A DNA stretch of 5,987 bases from contig JAIRZE010000088.1 of the NCBI GenBank assembly GCA_031267375.1, forward strand, positions 1 to 5,987, in the 5' to 3' direction. This document shows positions 5,097 to 5,987 of this stretch, piece by piece. The notes below the pieces were generated by a model. That model searched no databases, was not told the DNA's origin, and saw nothing but the letters and a program-made list of their open reading frames with translations. Origin of the DNA: Rickettsiales bacterium (GTDB lineage: Bacteria > Pseudomonadota > Alphaproteobacteria > Rs-D84). The translations under genes were made by a program, and so were the position numbers. Within the stretch, counting starts at the first letter, position 1; the number at the start of each line of letters is the position of its first letter.

Positions 5097-5675
5097 ATGA
5101 AGTTCAAATTATTATATTTCGGAGAGCTTTTGACCAACCCGAAAAAGCGGGCCCAGCACATCGCCGATATTCGGATGCAATTCCACCCGCAATTGAAAAA
5201 GCTGCTGGAACACAGCCCTTGGAACAATCTGACCCAGTATATGATGCCCGGGGCAACGAAAAGCCCGGTTTCAACGCGGCATATCGGGGGACTGGATTGG
5301 AATCCGATTATAACGCCTAATTTGAAGCTGCTTGCGGAATTGGATGTCCTGCTGCTGCACCCGGAAATCACGGGCCAGGCCAGGTCCGATATAGACAACA
5401 GGATGAAGACTTTGCTGGACGGGCTGCGCGCCCCTCAGAACGAGCACGAGGCCGGGGAAAACACTCCGCGGGATATCGGGCCGATCTATACCCTGCTGGA
5501 TGACGATCATCTGGTTACCAGGATTTCGGTAAATACAAGCCATTTGCTGAGCACGGAACAGTTTGTGTATAACGGCAATAGGCCGATAAATAACGAGCCT
5601 CCGCTGTTTATGATAATAGACGTAAATGTCAGAGTGTCCGAAGGAACGCTGGAAAATTTGCCGTTTATGGTTTAA
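5097..5675 (+). CDS. RusA-like endonuclease family protein
   Basis: This 192-residue protein carries the signature of RusA-type Holliday-junction resolvases. SDIDNRMKTLLDGL at 97-110 matches the RusA pattern D-x-D-N-x-x-K (Asp98, Asp100, Asn101, Lys104), and LLDDDHLV at 133-140 supplies the third metal-binding acid (Asp136 or Asp137). In E. coli RusA the equivalents are Asp70, Asp72 and Asp91. It is longer than phage-type RusA (about 120 residues), with an N-terminal extension of roughly 65 residues (basic, containing FHPQLKKL) and a loop of about 20 residues between the acidic motifs. This arrangement recalls a family of chromosomal 'hypothetical' proteins (recalled, not searched). The likely role is cutting branched DNA, but this is unproven. 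It has its own strong extended -10 promoter and a good AAGGAG site, is divergent from gyrB, and has no phage neighbours. Catalytic residues look intact. Confidence 0.7.
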   Translation: MKFKLLYFGELLTNPKKRAQHIADIRMQFHPQLKKLLEHSPWNNLTQYMMPGATKSPVSTRHIGGLDWNPIITPNLKLLAELDVLLLHPEITGQARSDIDNRMKTLLDGLRAPQNEHEAGENTPRDIGPIYTLLDDDHLVTRISVNTSHLLSTEQFVYNGNRPINNEPPLFMIIDVNVRVSEGTLENLPFMV

Positions 5676-5676
5676 T

Positions 5677-5696
5677 CCCCTTCGCTAGCGAAGGGG
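5677..5696 (+). terminator. Perfect 20-base palindrome after the RusA-like gene
   Basis: CCCCTTCGCT followed by its exact reverse complement AGCGAAGGGG starts one base after the stop codon. As RNA it gives an 8-bp stem with loop CTAG, followed by TGGC and then five T. The T-run is slightly displaced, so terminator function is plausible rather than certain. The palindrome is also one end of the larger element at 5677-5749. Confidence 0.45.
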
Positions 5697-5749
5697 TGGC
5701 ATTTTTACGGAGCTTTTATCGCGAGTAAAAATGACGGGGTGGTTTAGCC
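5677..5749. repeat. Palindromic element, copy 1
   Basis: The element consists of the 20-base palindrome, then an 8-bp stem ATTTTTAC/GTAAAAAT (5701-5708/5725-5732) enclosing CTTTTATCGCG, and finally TGACGGGGTGGTTTAG. Read on the minus strand, its landmarks are CTAAACCACC, CGCGATAAAAGC, GCCACCCC and AAGGGGA in that order. The same landmarks recur in the plus direction inside the start of miaB at 5815-5869, where the stretch is shorter and diverged. Confidence 0.6.
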
Positions 5750-5784
5750 AAGCGATAAAAAGTAAAAAACTAAGAAATAATTAA

Positions 5785-5987
5785 ATGGTTAAAATTAAAA
5801 ATTGTTCTTTGCCAACTAAACCCACCGCGCCGCGCGATAAAAGCGCCGCCGGCCTCCAAAGGAGGGGAACTTTATTTTATCTCCAAACTTTCGGTTGTCA
5901 GATGAATGTCTATGACGGGCAGCGCATAGATGCGATGCTGCGCGCGCGCGGATGGACTCCGACGGATAATATTGCGGATGCGGATTT
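5785..5987 (+). CDS. miaB: tRNA 2-methylthio-N6-isopentenyladenosine synthase MiaB, N-terminal part
   Basis: The gene runs off the window after 67 codons. Residues 33-49 (LQTFGCQMNVYDGQRID) are the highly conserved start of the MiaB N-terminal domain; Cys38 would be the first ligand of its auxiliary 4Fe-4S cluster. ADADF-type sequence at the edge leads toward the expected LNTC motif. MiaB is a radical-SAM methylthiotransferase that modifies A37 of tRNAs reading UNN codons. ATG 5785 is the only ATG in frame before the motif and is immediately preceded by an in-frame TAA (5782-5784). Its ribosome site is weak. Normally the motif begins around residue 8-12; here about 22 extra residues (S8-T29) are encoded by a stretch resembling the palindromic element just upstream. 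RimO or MtaB are less likely because CQMNVYD is typical of MiaB. Confidence 0.88.
   Translation, partial: MVKIKNCSLPTKPTAPRDKSAAGLQRRGTLFYLQTFGCQMNVYDGQRIDAMLRARGWTPTDNIADAD
5815..5869 (+). repeat. Diverged palindromic-element copy 2, inside the miaB reading frame
   Basis: Going 5' to 3' this stretch has CTAAACCCACC, CGCGATAAAAGC, GCCG, GCCTCC and GGAGGGGA, in the same order as the minus-strand reading of the element at 5749-5677. CGCGATAAAAGC is an exact 12-base match. CCTCC/GGAGG (5853-5857/5861-5865) forms a small hairpin in the place of the 20-base palindrome. It encodes roughly residues T11-T29 of the predicted MiaB without a stop. The AGGAGG here mimics a ribosome site, but no start codon lies in frame behind it. 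Confidence 0.5.

Noticed and set aside
5015..5398. A 127-residue minus-strand reading frame opposite the RusA-like gene.
   Set aside because: It crosses the divergent promoter region and is antisense to a gene with clear motifs, with no recognisable protein features.
5860..5904. AGGAGGGG at 5862-5867 as the ribosome site for a shorter miaB.
   Set aside because: No ATG, GTG or TTG lies in frame between it and the conserved FGCQMN. The only nearby ATG (5902) is the Met of CQMN and would remove the cluster cysteine.

Overview
The window holds an alphaproteobacterial-looking piece of chromosome made of housekeeping genes: a tRNA pair, a DNA-repair gene cluster, gyrB, a RusA-like nuclease gene and the start of miaB. 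The assignment to Alphaproteobacteria is inferred from the look of GyrB, Ung and the MiaB start, and from palindromic intergenic repeats of the kind known in Rickettsiales and Holosporales. It was not tested by phylogeny. No phage, IS or CRISPR features were found.

Layout. Positions 1-179 are non-coding and filled by a nested inverted repeat. Positions 332-180 (minus) encode tRNA-Met(CAT) then tRNA-Thr(GGT), four bases apart, behind a good sigma70-type promoter. Positions 2484-448 (minus) form a compact cluster: an alpha/beta-hydrolase esterase, an HhH-GPD-type DNA glycosylase and uracil-DNA glycosylase (ung). Each gene overlaps the next by about 16 bases, and the cluster ends in a hairpin plus T-run built from octamer repeats. 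Positions 2485-2639 carry a palindromic repeat of the ATTCCC-N8-GGGAAT type. gyrB (minus, 5024-2640) and a RusA-like endonuclease gene (plus, 5097-5675) diverge from a 72-base gap in which their predicted promoters overlap. After a perfect 20-base palindrome, miaB begins at 5785 and runs off the window.

Working together. The two glycosylases would start base excision repair of damaged or deaminated bases. Gyrase sets supercoiling, and the RusA-like protein would cut branched DNA, so most of the window concerns DNA maintenance. MiaB and the two tRNAs belong to translation.

The most interesting pattern is that short repeats have entered conserved genes without breaking the frame. ung carries a 26-base inverted repeat that stays fully pairable in the mRNA through two G-U pairs. 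The HhH glycosylase carries two copies of a heptamer-based repeat that encode NEQL-IS-EQL peptides. The miaB N-terminus contains about 22 extra residues that resemble, in opposite orientation, the palindromic element lying just upstream. This is analogous to the Rickettsia palindromic elements. A second oddity is that both tRNAs have C instead of T at position 55 of the T-loop.
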